Shown here one piece after another: positions 48,656-63,600 of a DNA stretch of 64,000 bases; positions within the stretch are counted from its first letter, which is position 1; each line of letters begins with the position of its first letter. The position numbers were made by a program, and so were the translations under genes. The stretch is from Scylla paramamosain (taxonomy: Eukaryota > Arthropoda > Malacostraca > Decapoda > Portunidae), in contig NC_087156.1 of NCBI RefSeq assembly GCF_035594125.1, positions 12,296,806-12,360,805 of the forward strand. Reading direction: 5' to 3'. The notes below the pieces were generated by a model. That model was given only the letters and a program-made list of their open reading frames with translations, did no database searches and was not told where the DNA came from.

Positions 48656-51600
48656 CATACCAAAACAATAAAACGCGGGCAAAATATTCTTTATGGGGAA
48701 ACTTTACCCATAACATAAGTGTTTTCCAGCTTAATAGGTATCAAAACGCAAAAATGCATGCAAATGTCCCGATATGGGGAAACGAAATTATATTAACAGA
48801 ATTTTGTTTTATGAGTATTTTCCACCTTAAGTAACAAACCGATAAAACATATGAATAGTAATCTATAGGGAGAAACAGAAAAACACTACGAAAAACGTGT
48901 TATTTTCTTAGGTACGAAAACGGAACTGATCATGCAAGGCATTTTATATGGGAAAAGGGAACAACATTACTAAAAAGGTGTCTTTTCAATGTTTATATAT
49001 GCAAAGCACCTTATATGTAAAAAAAATAAATAAAATAAATAAATAAATAAATAAAAACATATTTTTGTGTTGTTTGTTTTGTTTTTATCTTACGTACTAA
49101 AGCGCTAAAACGCATTCAAAACATCCATTATGAGGAATTTTTTTTTTTTTACAAAAGCGTGTTTTTTGAGTTTTCAGCTTATTAAATAACAAAACGTTAA
49201 TATGCATGCAAACCACTCTATTTGGGGTAACAACGTGTAATTGAGGTGTTTTTGAGCGTATTAACCATCAAACGCTAAAATGCATTAATGCAACATTAGC
49301 AAAAAAAGTGTTTTAATTGTTTTAAGGATCTTAGATAACAAAACGCCAAATTCCATCCAAAGGGCCCGATATGGGGAAACGAAACGATTCTAACAGAAAT
49401 GTGTATTATGATACCAAAACACCAAAACACTCTATATGGAGAAGCAGCATTACATAAAATGTGTATTATGAGAGTTTTTCCAGTTATTCCAAAACGCCAA
49501 AATGCAAACAATGCACCTATAAAAAGAATTACAACAACCTTACCAAAAACGTATATTATAAGTGTTTTCGAATTTCTTAGGTACCAAAACGTCAAAGTGC
49601 ATGCAAAGCATCCTATATGGGAAAAGAAATAAAAACATTACCTAAAACGTGTGTTTTTAATGCTTTCAGCTTCTTAGGTACAAAAACGTATGTAAAATAT
49701 CCATCATGGAGAAACAGAACAGCCTTACCAAAAACGTATGTTTCAAGTGTTTCCCAGCTTGTTAGGACTAAAACGCTAAAATGCTTTCAAAGCACGCTAA
49801 TTTGAACAACGAGACGATATTACCAAAAACGTGTCATATGGGTGTTTTTGACCATATTAGGCACAAAAACGCTAAAAAAAAAGCATAGAAAACACTATAC
49901 ATGGGAAAACAAAACATTATCAAAATGTCTTGATTTTTTTTTTTTTTGAGCTTCTAATGCACCAAACCCTAAAACGTTTGCAAAATACCCTTTATGGAGA
50001 AACAGAATAGCATAACAAATAACGGGTGTTTTGAGTATGCATGCAAAAATGCATGCAAATCACATGATATTTAGAAATTAAACGATATTAACGAAAACAA
50101 GTATTATGAGCTTTTTTTCAGCTTCTTATGTGCCAAAAGGCTAAAACTTGTGAATACCAGTCTGCATTAAGAAACAGAACAACATTGCCAAAAATGCGTA
50201 TCATGAGTTTATCCCTATGTTACATACCAAATCGGCAAAACGCATATAAAGCATATATGAAGAAACAGGACGACATTATTAAAAACGTGTGTTTTAAGTG
50301 TTTTTCATCTTGTTATATAGCAAAACCAAAAAATGCATGCAAACCACCCTGTTTGGGAGAACGGAACATCACCACAAACGTGTCATTTGGGTGTTTTTCA
50401 GTATATTTTTAATCTAAGCGCTAGAAAATATGGAAAACACTCTATATGGAAAAAAAAACACTACCCAACTTCGGGAAACGAAAAGATATTAACAGAAAAG
50501 TGTATTAATATTGTTGTTTTTTTATAAGCTTCTTTTTTACCAAAATCCTAAAATACATGAACAGCAGTCAATATTGAGAAACACAACATTACCAAAAACG
50601 TTTATTATGAGATTTTTTTTCTCGATGTTAAATATTAAAACTCCAAAATACATACAAAGTACCTTATATGAAGAAACAGAAGAATATTACCAAAAAACAA
50701 AAAAAAATATTACCAAAAAACATGTATTCTTTTTAAGGTTGTCAGGTACCAAAACGCCAAACTGCATGCAAAAGAATCTGTATTGAAAAAGAAAAGAACT
50801 TTACCGAAAACTCTTATGAATGTTTTTTTTTTTCTCATTTTCTTACGTACAAAAACTCTAAAACGCATGTCTTTATTGACAAATAACATGTGTTTTGAGT
50901 GTTTTTCACCTTATTAGGTACCAAAACGACAAAATACATGCAAAACACCCTACTTTGTGTAATGAAACGACATTTTCTGCAACGCCCCATTTGATGTTTT
51001 TTTTTTTTTTTTTGCATATTATACACCAAAAGGGTAAAAAGAATATAAAACTTATATTACCGGAAAAGAAAAGAAACCAACATTATCAAAAACGTGTCTT
51101 TTGGGCTTATTACGTACCAAATCGTTAAAACGCTCAAAAACTCAATGGGAAAGTAGAACATCATTACCAAAAACTGGTATTTTGAGTGTTTTTGAACTTG
51201 TTAGGTACTAAAACGCCAAAATGCATGCAAATTAAATTATATTGGGAAATGAAAAGATATTATTATTTTTGTGCTTGTTACTTAACAAAACACTAAAGTG
51301 CATGCAAAGAACCGTATTTGGGACAATCAAACAACATTATGAAAAACTTCTTTTGTGTGTTTTCTGCTTCTTATTTACCAAAACGTTACAACGCGTGGAA
51401 AACACCACTTATGGAAAAACAGAACAACATTAACAAAATCATGAGTTTTTTTTTTTTTTTTTTCACAAAGTTAAGAAGCAAAACCCGAAAATGCATGCAA
51501 ATCACCTTATTTGGGGCAAGGAAATAACATTACCAGAAACGTGCTTTTTATTATTATTATTATATGAGGCATCAAATGCTAAAAAAAAAAAAAAAAAAAA

Positions 51601-53545
51601 AATCCTGGAAAACACTCTATATGGAAAAATAAAAATGCTTGATTAAAAACGTGTCATTTTAGTGCTTCTTACGCACCAAACTGCTAAAACGCATCCAAGA
51701 CACCGTTTATGGAGAAAAAAAACATCAGCAAAAAATATTTCTTTTGAGTGTTTTTGAGCTTGTTAGGTACCAAAACACCAAAATGCATGCAAATAACCAG
51801 ATATTGGGAAAAGAAACGATTTTAACAGAAATGTTATGTCTTTTCAACTTCTTATGCAATAAAATGCTAAAATACATGAATAACAGTCTATATCGAAAAA
51901 CGGAGTAACATTATGAAAAACTTGTATTATGAGGGTTTTTCCACATATTAGATACTAAAACTCGAAAATGCATTCAAAGAACCATATATAAAGAAGCAGA
52001 ATAACATTACCTATGTTGTAATGTATTATGTAATGTACGTGTACTATGATTGTTTTTCCTCATGTTAGGTACGAAAACGCCAAAATACATACATGAAGAA
52101 AAAAATTAACAACATTAACCAAAAACGTGTATTAAAAGTTTTTTGAGCTTGTTAGGTACAAAAGCGCCAAAGTGCATGCAAAACATCCTTTATGGGAAAA
52201 GAAAAGAACTTTACTAAAACTTGTCTATTGAGTGTTTTACGACTCTTTGCGTACCAAATCGCTATAATGCATGCAAAGCGCTTTTTTTTTTTTTTTATGG
52301 AGAAATAGAACATTACCAAAAATGAGTATTTTGAGTGTTATCCAGCTTTTTAGGTACTAAAACGCCAAAATGCACGTAAAGCACTCTATTTGGGGTAACG
52401 AAATGACATTACAGGAAACCTGAGTATTTTTTAGCTTATTTTTACCAAAACGCTAAAGTGGATGCAAATCACCCTAATTGGGGAAAACAAACAACATTGT
52501 AAAAACACGTGTCGTTTGAGTGTTTTTCTTCTTACGTATCAAAACGCTAAAATGCATGCAAAACATCCTTTATGGAGAAACAGAACAAGATTACGAAACC
52601 TGTGTTATAAGTGTTTTACAGCTAGTTAGCAAAACTCCAAAATGCATGCAAAGCAACTTATTTGGATTAAGGAAACGACACCACCAGAAACATGTTACAT
52701 GCGTGTTTTTGAGCATATTAGGCAACAAACGATAAAGAGCATGGAAAACAATCTATATTTGAAAACAAAACATTATGAAAAACGTGTCTTTTAAGTTTTT
52801 TTTTTAGTTTCTTACGTACCAAAACGCTAAATCGCGTCCAAAACACCTTTTATTGGGACAAAAAAAAGGAAAAATGTTTTTTTTTTAATTTTTTTTAGCT
52901 TGTTAACAAAACGCCAAAAATGCAAGCAAAGGAACCGATATGGGGAAACGAAAAGATATTAACAGAAACGTGTATTAGGAATTTTTTTTTCGGATTTTTA
53001 GGTGAGAAAAGGCTAAGACAAGTTTATGGTATTCTACACAGATAAGCAAAACAACATAAAAAAAAAAAAAAACGTGTATATTGAATGTACATAAAGGCCA
53101 AATTCCATGCAGGACACATTTAATGGTAAAAGAAAACAACGTTACCAAAAACGTGTCTTTTCATTTTTTTCTTTTTTTTTAAGCTTGTTTTGGTACGAAA
53201 TCACCGGTGTATGCAAAAATTCCCTTTATAGGAGAAGAAAACACAATACTAAAAAAAAGTATCTTTTCTTTGTTTTTTTTCAGCATATTACATATTAAAA
53301 TATTAAACGCATGCAAAACGCCCTTCATGGAGAAATAGTAAAGCATTGCCAAAAACATGTGTTTTGAATTTTTTTTTAAGATTGTTAGGTACTAAAACGG
53401 AAAAAATGCATGCAAAGCACTCTATTTAACGGTAATGAAACGATATAACAAGGAACGTGTCATCTGGGTGTTTTGAACATAATATGCACCAAAAATCTAA
53501 AAATCACGGAAAGCACGCTAAAAAAAAACATCAATATAAAAAAAG

Positions 53546-53689
<144 letters not shown>

Positions 53690-53715
53690 TTTGAGTGTTT
53701 TCAGCTTCATATGTA

Positions 53716-55740
53716 CCAAAACGTTAATGCACGTTTCGTTTCGTTTCCATATATAGTATGGTTTGGATGCACTGAAAATACATGTTTTTGGAAATGATGT
53801 TCGGTTTTTCCACATAGCAGGTATTCACACGTTTTAGCGTTTTGGTACCAAAGAAACTCAAAACATATATAATATACGTTTCTCATAAATTCCTTTCTTT
53901 TCTCCATATGGGGTGATTTTCAAACATTTTAGCGTTTTGGTACATAATGTGAAAAAAAAACACTCAAAAAGTATATTTTTGGTAAGTTTATTATCTTTCA
54001 TCGTTTTTAGCGTTTTGGTATCTTTAAAAGCTCTAAAACTCTCATAATACATGGTTCTTGTAATGTTTTATTTTTTTTCATTTCCTAATAGTGCTTTCCA
54101 TGCATTTTTATTTTTTTCTACGTAACAGGCTCAAAAACATTCAAAATACAATTTTTTTTTCTGTTTCTCTGTCAAGCGTGTTTTGCATGTGTTTTAGGGT
54201 CTTAGTAGATAAGTAGCTCAAAAACACTCAAAAGTTACATGGTTTAATTTCCTATATAGTGAGATTTCGATGCTTTTTCGCGTTTTCGCGCCAAGCATGG
54301 CTATAAACATTCAAAAGACATGTTACTGGAAATGTCGTTTTGTTGCCCAGTACATGGTGCTTCACATACATTTTAGCGTTTTAGTGCATAACATTGTGAA
54401 AAAAAAAATAAAAACTCAAAACACACTTTTTTGGTAATTTAGATCTTTTTATTTATATAGAGTGCTATTCGTATTTAGGTATCTAAGAAGCTCTAACACA
54501 CTCAAATTACTCGTTTCTCGTAATATCTTTTCGGTTCATTATATAGGATACTTTGCATCCATTTTGACGTTTTTCTATGTAACAAGCTCAAAAACTCTAA
54601 ACACACGTTTTTTGATAAAGTTGTTCTGTTCCCCATAAAGGGTATTTCACATGTGTTTAAGCGTTTTGGTACATAACTAGCTCAAAAACACTCAAAATAC
54701 ACGTTTTTGGTTAAGTCGTTTTGTTTTTTTCATATTTAGTGCTCAACACGTTCATAAACACTGAAAAGATACGTTCCTTTAACAATTTTAAAAACGCTTA
54801 AAAACATGTTTTTGATAATGTTGTTCTGTTTCTCCATGAAGAGTGCTATTCACAAGCATTAGCGTTTTGGTACCTAAGAAACAAAAAAAACAAAAAAAAC
54901 AATGCACATTTCTCAAAATATACTTTCTTTTTTTCCATATATGGTGCTTTGCAATCATTTTGGCGTTTTTTTTTTTTTTTTAGATAACAAGCTAAAAAGA
55001 CTCAAAATTCACGTTATTGTGTTTCTCCAGAAATTTTGTATGCGTTTTAACGTTTTGGTACGTAAGAAGCTCAAAAACACTTAAAAGACACTTTCATGGT
55101 GATGTTTTTATTCCCATATAGGGTTATTCCCCTGCTATCTGGCGGTTTGGTGCCTACCACTCTCAAAAACATTCAAAACATCTTTTCTCGTAATGTCCTT
55201 TCGTTTCCGCACATAGGAGCCTTTGGTCCTATAATAATACACGTGTCTCGTAATGTCCTTTTGTTTCTCCATATAGAGTGCTTTCCATGCATTCTGGCGT
55301 TTTTGTAAGGAAAAGAAAAAAAAAAATTTTTTTTTTTTGTAATGTTATTCTTTTCTCTATAAAGGGTGTTTTACATGCGTTTTAAGGATTTTGAAAATAT
55401 TCAAAAGACACGTTTTTGGTGATGTTGTTTTGTATTCCAATATCCGGTGTTTTGAATGCTATTTAGCGTTTTGTTGCTTAACACGCTGAAAATCACGCAA
55501 AATACGTTTCTAGAATTATAGTTTCATTTCCCTATATAGGGAATTTTGCATCGATTTTGGCGTTTTTGTACATAACACTTTAAAGAATATTTTAATTACA
55601 CGTTTTTGGTAATGTAATTTTTCTCCATAGAACGCTATTTATGCGTATTAGCGTTTTGGTACCTAAGAAGCTCTAAAACACTTATAATACACGTTTTTCG
55701 TAATGTCATTTGGTTTCGCCATATAGGGTGCTATGCATGC
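53716..55740 (+). repeat. Satellite, simple form, forward block
   Basis: Orientation switches to forward at about 53715 (ACGTTAATGCACGTTTCG). The five subtypes run in order with partial units. At about 55740 the array passes directly into the higher-order form, marked by the first ATTAAAAGTCTTATTCATGAG. No gene seen. Confidence 0.8.
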
Positions 55741-58700
55741 ATTTTTAGCAATTAAAAGTCTTATTCATGAGTTTCAGCATTTTGGATTGTAAGAAATTTC
55801 TCTATATACACGAGTTTTTGCGTTTTTTGCCTTGTAGTTCCTGTGAAACTATAAAACACTCATTATACACGTTTCTCGTAATGTCCTTTTGCTTCCCAAT
55901 ATAGAGTGCTTTCCATCCATTTTTGCGTTTTTTGTAGGTAACAATTTAAAAAACACTCAAAATACAACTTTTTGGTAATGATATTTTATTTCGTCATATT
56001 GGTTGGTTTGCATCTGTTTTAGCGTTTTTCTACGTAAAACAACGAAAAGACACGTTTTTAGTAATTTTGTTTTGGATTCCCATATAGATTTACTTCCATG
56101 TTATTTATCGTGTTTGTTCCTAACATGCTGAAAAATACACATAAGACCGTTTTCTGGCAAAGACGTTTAATTTCCTCATATAGGTTGTTTTGCATGCACT
56201 TTAGGGGTTTGGTACATAACAGTCCGAAAAAAAAAGCTAAATTTAAGTTTTTTGATAATGTTCTTATTTCACATAATTTCCTGAATTTTGCCCAAATTTT
56301 GGCATCTCGGTACCTGTGAATATGAATGAGAAAAAAAAAAAATATTGTATTTTTTTTTCTATTTATTTATTGTTTCTCAATAATGAGTGTTATTTGTGGC
56401 TTTTAGCTTTTTGGTAATTAATGAACTTAAAAACACTCATAATACACGTTTTTCGTAATCTCCTTTCATTTCCCAAATATAGTATTCTTTACATGTATTT
56501 AAGCGTTTTTATTGGTAACATGATCAAAAACACTCAAAATACATGTTTTTGGTAATGTTATTCTGTTTCACCATAAAAAGTGTTTTGCATGCGTTTTAGT
56601 CTTTTGGTATTTAAGAAGCTCAAAAACACTTAAACGCAATTTCTTGGTAAAAATTTGTTTTCCTCCATTGTAATGTGATTGCCCTCCTTTTTAGTGCTTT
56701 ATTGCTTATCACGCTCAAAAACACTCAAAAGACACTTTTCTGGTAAAAAAAAATTTTTTCCCACAAATCTATTTTCGCATGCAATTTGGATTTTGGTAAC
56801 TAACAATGTGAAAAGCACTCAAAATACACGCATTTATTAAGGTTGTTCTGTTTCTGAATTAGGAGTGTTATACATGAGTTTTAGCATTTTTGTATCTAGG
56901 AAACCTCTCGATATACATGAGATTTTGAGTTTTTTGCTTTGTGATTCTTTTGAACTATAAAACACTCATTATACACTTTTCTTGCAATGTCCTTTTGTTT
57001 CCCAATATAGAGTGCTTTGCATAAATTTTCGCGTTTTTTTTAGGTAACAAGCTCAAAAACACTCAATATATACCTTTTTAGTAACGTTTTTCTATTTCTT
57101 GATATTGGTTGCTTTGCATCCATTTTAGCGTTTTTCTACCTAAAACACTGAGAAGACACGTTTTAAGTAACTTCGTTTTGGATTCCCATATAGAGTGAGT
57201 TCCTTATTATTTATCGTTTTGGTGCCTAACATGCTAAAAAAAAACACTCAAAACACAGATTTCTGTTAAGGTCGTTTTATTTCCTCATATAGGAGGCTTT
57301 GCATGCACTTTAGGATTTGGTACATAAGTAAAAAAAAAAAAAAAAGCTGAAATTAAGTTTTATGATATTCTTTTATAATATGATTGAATTGAATTTTCCC
57401 AGAATTTTGGCATCTCGGTACCTATGAATATGAATAACAAAAAAAAAAATAATAATAAATTCTTATTTTTTATTTATTTTTTATTTTTTAATTTTCTAAA
57501 TAAAGAGAGTTATTTGTGTGGTTTAGCTTTTTGGTACTTATGGAACTTAAAAAACACTCATAATACACGTTTTACGTAATGTCCTTTTGTTTCCCAAACA
57601 TAATGTTCTTTGCATGTATTTAAGCGTTTTTATAGATAACATGATCAAAAACACTCAAAATTCATGTTTTAGGTAATGTTATTCTGTTTCTCCATAAAGT
57701 TTGTTTTAGATGCGTTTTAGCGGTTTCGTATATAAGGAGCTCAAAAACACTTAAAGGCAAGTTTTTGGTATAAATTGGTGTTATTCCAATGTAATATGAT
57801 TGCCCTGCTTTTTAATGCTTTATTGCCTATAACCCTCAAAAACACTTAAAAGACACTTTTCTGGTAATGTCATTTTTTTCTCACATAAAGGTTGTTTCGC
57901 ATGCAATTTGGGGTTTTGGTAACTAAGAATGTGAAAAGCACTCAAATTATACGCAATAAGTAAGGTTCTTCTGTTTTTCAATTAAGAGTGTTATTCATGA
58001 GTTTCAGCATTTTGGTATCTAGTAACCTTCTTCATATAAACGAGTTTTTGTGTTTTTTGCCTTCTGGTTCTTTTGAACTATAAAAAAAAACTCATTATAC
58101 ACTTTTCTTGGAAATTCGTTTTGTTTTGTAATATAGAGTGCTTTGCATTAATTTTCGCGTTTTTTTGTAGGTAAGAAGCTCAAAAACACTCAAAATATAC
58201 CTTTTTTGTAATGCTTTTCTATTTCTTGATATTGGTTGGTTTGCATCCGTTTTAGCGTTTTTCTACGTAAAACACATAAAAAACACGTTTTCAGCAATTT
58301 TGTTTTGGATTCTCATATAGAGTGAGTTCCTTATTATTTATAGTTTTGGTGCCTAATATGCTGAAAAACACTCAAAAAACAGATTTCTGTTAAAGTCGTT
58401 TAATTTCCTCATATAGGAATCTTCCGATGCACTTTAGGGTTTGGTACATAACAGTCCGAAAAAAAAGCTAAAATTAACTTTTTTGATCATTTTCTTTTAT
58501 CATATGATAGTCCTGAATTTTCCCAGAATTTTAGCATCTCGGTACATATAAAGATCAATAAAAAAAAAAATACTATTTTTTCATTTTCTTACTTTTTTCT
58601 AAATAAAGAGTTTTATTTTTGGGTTTTAGCTTTTTGGTACTTAAGGAACTTAAAAACACCTATAATACACATTTCTCGTAGTGTCCTTTCGTTTTGCAAA

Positions 58701-60181
58701 CATAAGGTTCTTTGCATGTATTTAAGCGTTTTTATACATAACGATCAAAAACACTAAAAAATATATATTTTTGGTAATCTTATTTTGTTTCTCCATAAAA
58801 GGTGTTTTGCATGCGTTTTAGCGTTTTGGTATGTAATGAGCTCAAAAACACTTCAAGGCAAGTTATTGTTAAAAGTTGTTTTTATTCCCATGTAATGTGA
58901 TTGTCATGCTTTTTAGTGCTTTATTGCCTCTCAAGCTCAAAAACACTCAAAAGACACTTTTCTGGTAATATCATTTGTTTTCCCACATAAAGCTAGTTTT
59001 GCATGGAATTAAAGGCAAGTTCTTCATAAAAGTTGGTTTTATTCCCATGTAATGTGATTGTTCTGCTTTTTAGTGTTTTGTTGCATATCACGCTCAAAAA
59101 CACTAAAGAGACTTTTTTGGTAGTATTTTTTTTTCCCACCTGAAGTTAGTTTCGCATGTAATTTGGCATTTTCGTAACTAAGAATGTAAAAAACACTCAA
59201 AATACACAATTTGATCAGGTAGTTCTGTTTATCGATTAAAAGCATTTTATAGATTCATGCATCATCATCATCATTTTGGTATGTAAGAAATTTCTCTATA
59301 TGCACGAGTTTTTGCGTTTATTGCCTTGTGGTTCTTTTAAAACTATAAAACACTCATTATACACGTTTCTCGTAATGTCCTTTTGTTTCCTAATATAGAG
59401 TGCTTTACATCCATTTTTGCATTTTTTTTGTAGGTAACAAGCTCAAAAACATTCAAAATATATATTTTTTGTAACGTTATTCTATTTCTTCATATAGGTT
59501 GGTTTGCATCCGCTTTAGAGTTTTTCTACGTAAAACACCGTAAAGACAAGTTTTCAGTAATTTTCTTTTGGATTCACATATTGACTGACTTCCATATTAT
59601 TTATCGTTTTGTTGCCTAACATGCTGAAAAACACTGAAAAGACAGGTTTCTGGTAAAGTCGTTTAACTTCCCTATATAGGTGGCTTTGCAAGCACTTTAG
59701 GGTTTGGTACATAACAATCCGAAAAAAAAGCTATAATTAACTTTTTTGGTAATGTTCTTTTTTCCAAATAAATTCCCTGAATTTTGGCAGAATTTTGGTA
59801 TCTCGGTACCTATAAAGATAAATAACAAAAAAAAAAAAATCCTATTTTTTTAATTTTTTTTGTTTATTATTATTTTTTTTTCTAAATAAAGAGTGTTATT
59901 TGTGAGTTTTAGCTTTTAGGTACTGAAGGAATTAAAAAAAAAACACTCATAATACATGTTTCTCGTAATGTCCTTTCCTTTCCCAAACATAAGGTTCTTT
60001 GCATGTATTTAAGCGTTTTTATACATAACATGATCAAAAACACTCAAAATACATGGATTTGGTAATATTATTCTGTTTCTACATAAAATGTATTTTGCAT
60101 GCGTTTTAGCATTTTGGTATGTAAGGAGCTCAAAAAACATTTATTGGCAAGTTCTTAGTAAAATTTGGTTTTATTCCCATG

Positions 60182-60189
60182 TACTCGTA
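60182..60189 (+). other. TACTCGTA insertion (candidate transposon footprint)
   Basis: CCCATG-TACTCGTA-ATGTGATTGCCC. The equivalent monomer elsewhere (for example 59046 and 61426) reads ATG-TA-ATGTGATTG or ATG-TA-ATATGATTG. Removing CTCGTA restores it exactly. Confidence 0.9.
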
Positions 60190-60245
60190 ATGTGATTGCC
60201 CTTCCTTTTAGTGCTTTATTAACACGTTCAAAAACACTCAAAAGA

Positions 60246-60694
60246 TATGCAAGGCCTCGCATATAAAGAAATTAAAGACCTTACAAGAAATTTGTCTTTT
60301 GAGTGTTTTTCAGCATGTTAGGCTCCAAAACAATAAATAATAAAGAACTCACTCTATGTGGGAATCCAAAAGAAAATTACTGAAAACGTGTCTTCTCAGT
60401 GTTTTACCTAAAAAAAAACGCTAAAACTGATGCAAACCATCCAATATCAAGAAGCAGAAAAACATGACCAAAAATGCATATTTTGAGTGTTTTTGAGCTT
60501 GTTACCTACAAAAAAAAACCAAAAGGGACATTGCGAGAAAAGTGTATAATGAAAGTTTTATAGTTCAAAAAAACCACAAGGCAAAAAACGCAAAAACTCG
60601 TGTATATGGAGAATTTTCCTAGATACCAAAATGCTGAAACTCATGAATAACACTCTTAATTGAGAAACAGAACTACCTTACTAAATGCGTGTCA
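60246..60694 (-). repeat. Inverted 449-bp block within the higher-order array
   Basis: Forward array stops at CACTCAAAAGATA. The next 449 bp are reverse-oriented subtypes (GCAAGGCCTCGCATATAAAG ... ACTAAATGCGTGT), after which forward array resumes with CAAAAACACTAAAAGGC. The block contains GTTTTATAGTTCAAAAAAACC and other higher-order markers, so it derives from this array type. Confidence 0.87.
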
Positions 60695-63600
60695 AAAACA
60701 CTAAAAGGCAAGTTCTTTTTTTTTTATGTAACAAGCTCAAAAACACACAAAATATACTTTTCTGGTAATGTTATTCTATTTTTTCATATTGGTAGGTGTG
60801 CATCCGTTTTAGCATTTTTTGTACGTAAATCTTTTAAAAGACATGTTTTCAGTAATTTTGTTTTGGATTTCCATATAGAGTGACTTTCATATTATCTATC
60901 GTTTTGGTGCCTAACATGCGGAAAAACACTCAAAAGTGTCAAATTTTTCCAAATAGGTGGCTTTGCATACACTTTATGGTTTGGTACATAACTCCGAAAA
61001 AAAGGTAAAATTAACTTTTTCGATAATGTTCTTTTTTCAACATAATTTCACTGAATTTTGGCAGAATTTTGACATCTTGGTACCTATGAACATTAATAAC
61101 AAAAAAGTAAAAATTTATTTATTTTTTCTCTATAAAGAGTGTTATATGAAGGTTTTAACGTTTTGGTACTTAAAGAAGTTCAAAACATTCATAATACACA
61201 TTTCTCGTAATGCCTTTTCGTTTCCCAAATATAGGGATCTTTGCATGTATTTTAGCGTTTTTATAGGTAACATGATAAAAAAAACACTCAAAACACTTGT
61301 TTTTGGTGATGTTATTCTGCTTCTCCATAAAGGAGTGTTTTGCATGCCTTTTAGCGATTTGGTATGTAAGGAGCTGAAAAACACTTCAAGGCAAGTTCTT
61401 GGTAAAAGTTGGTTTTATTCCAATGTAATATGATTGCCCTGCTTTTCAGTGCTTTATTGCCTAACACGCTTAAAAACACTCAAAAGACTCTTCTGGTAAT
61501 GTCATTTTTTTCCCACATAAAGCTTGTATCGCATGCTATTTGGGGTTTTGCTAAGAATGTGAAAAAAATACTCAAAATACACAAATTTTGGTAATGTTGT
61601 TCTGTTTCCCAATTAAGATTGTTATTCATGAGTTTCAGCATTTTGGTATCTAAGAAACTTCTTTATATACACGAATTTTTGCGTTTTTTGCCTTGTGGTT
61701 CTTGTGAACAACAAGTTCTTTTACCCGAAAATAATAAGACACTCATTATACACGTTTCTTGTAATGTCTTTTTCTCTCCTAATAATGAGTCCTTTGCATC
61801 CATTTTCGCGTTTTTTGTAGGTAACAAGCTCAAAATCACTAAAAATATACCTTTTTGGTAATGTTATTCTATTTCTTCATATTGGTTGGTTTGCATCCGT
61901 TTTAGCGTTTTTCTACGTAAAACATCGAAAAGATACGTTTTCAGTAATTTTGTTTTGATTCCCAAAAAATATTGCCAGAATTTTGGCATCTTAGTACCTA
62001 TGAAGATGAATAACAAAAAATATAAATAAATATTTCATATTATTATTTTTTTTCTCTATAAAGAGTGTTATTTGTGGGTTTTAGCTTTTTTGGTATTTAA
62101 GGAACTTAAAAACACTCATAATACACATTTCTCTTAATGTCCTTTCGTTTCCCAAACATAAGGTTCTTTGCATGTATTTAAGCGTTTTTATAAATAACAT
62201 GATCAAAAACACTCAAAATACATGATTTTGGTAATGTTACTCTGTTTCTCCATAAAGGGTGTTTTGCATGCGTTTTAGCGTTTTGGTATGTAAGGAGTTA
62301 AAAAAAAAACACTTAAAGGCAAGTTCTTCGTAAATGTTGGTTTTATTCCCATGTAATGTGATTGTTCTGCTTTTTAGTGCTTTGTTGCATATTATGCTCA
62401 AAAACACTCAAAAGACACTTTTCTTGTAATATCATTTCTTTTTCCACATAAAGCTAGTTTCGCATGTAATTTGTGATTTTCGTAACTGAGAATGTGGAAA
62501 ATACTCAAAAAACACACATTTGGTAAGGTAGTTCTTTTTCTCAATTAAAAGTGTTATTCATGCATTTCAGCATTTTGGTATGTAAGAAACTTCTCTATAT
62601 ACACGAGGTTTTGCGTTTTTTGCCTTGTGGGTCGTGTGAAACTATAAAACACTCATTATACACGTTTCTCGTAATGTTCTTTTGTTTCCCAATATAGAGT
62701 GCTTTCCATCTATTTTCGCATTTTTTGTAGATAAGCTGAAAAACACTCAAAATATATCTTTTTGTTAATGTTTTTCTATTTCTTCATATTAGTTGGTTTG
62801 CATCCGTTTTAGCGTTTTTCTTCGTAAATCACTGAAAAGACACGTTTTCAGTAATATTGTTGAAATTGCTGAAAAAAACACTCATAAGACAGGTTTCTGG
62901 TAAAGTCGAGTAATTTCTCCATATAGGTGGCCTTGCAGGCACTTCAGGGTTTGGTACATAACTGCAGAAAAATGCTAAAATTATTTTTTTTTAATATTTT
63001 TTTTTACAAAATGTCCCTGAATTTATCCAGAATTTTGGTATCTCTGTACCTATGAAGATGAATAACAAATTTTTTTTTTCTCTCTATAAAGTGTTATTTG
63101 TGAGTTTTAGCTTATTGATACTTAAGGAACTTAAAAACACTCAATACACGATTTTCGTAATGTCCTTTTCTTATACAAACATAGGGTTCTTTACATGTAT
63201 TTAAGCGTTTTTATAGGTAACATGATCAAAAACACTCAAAATATATATTTTTTGTAATGTTATTATGTTTCTCCATAAAGTTTGTTTTACATGCGTTTTA
63301 GCGTTTTGGTATGTAAGGAGTTAAAAAAAACACTTAAAGGCAAGTTCTTCGTAAAAGTTGTTTTTTTCCCAAGTGATGTGATTGTTCTGCTTTTTAGTGC
63401 TTTGTTCCATATCACGCTCAAAAACACTGAAAAGACATTTTTCTGGTAATGTCATTTTTTCCCCATATAAAGGTAGTTTCGCATGTAATTTGGCAATTTC
63501 CTAACTAAGAATGTGAAAAACACTCAAAAAACACACATCTCATAAGGTAGTTCTGTTTCTCAATTAAAAGTGTTATTCATACATTTCATCATTTTGGTAT

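Noticed and set aside
60957..61433. 158-codon open frame as a gene
   Set aside because: It runs through higher-order satellite, with lysine/phenylalanine-rich sequence that repeats with the monomer. It has no recognisable domain, and neighbouring units have the frame broken.
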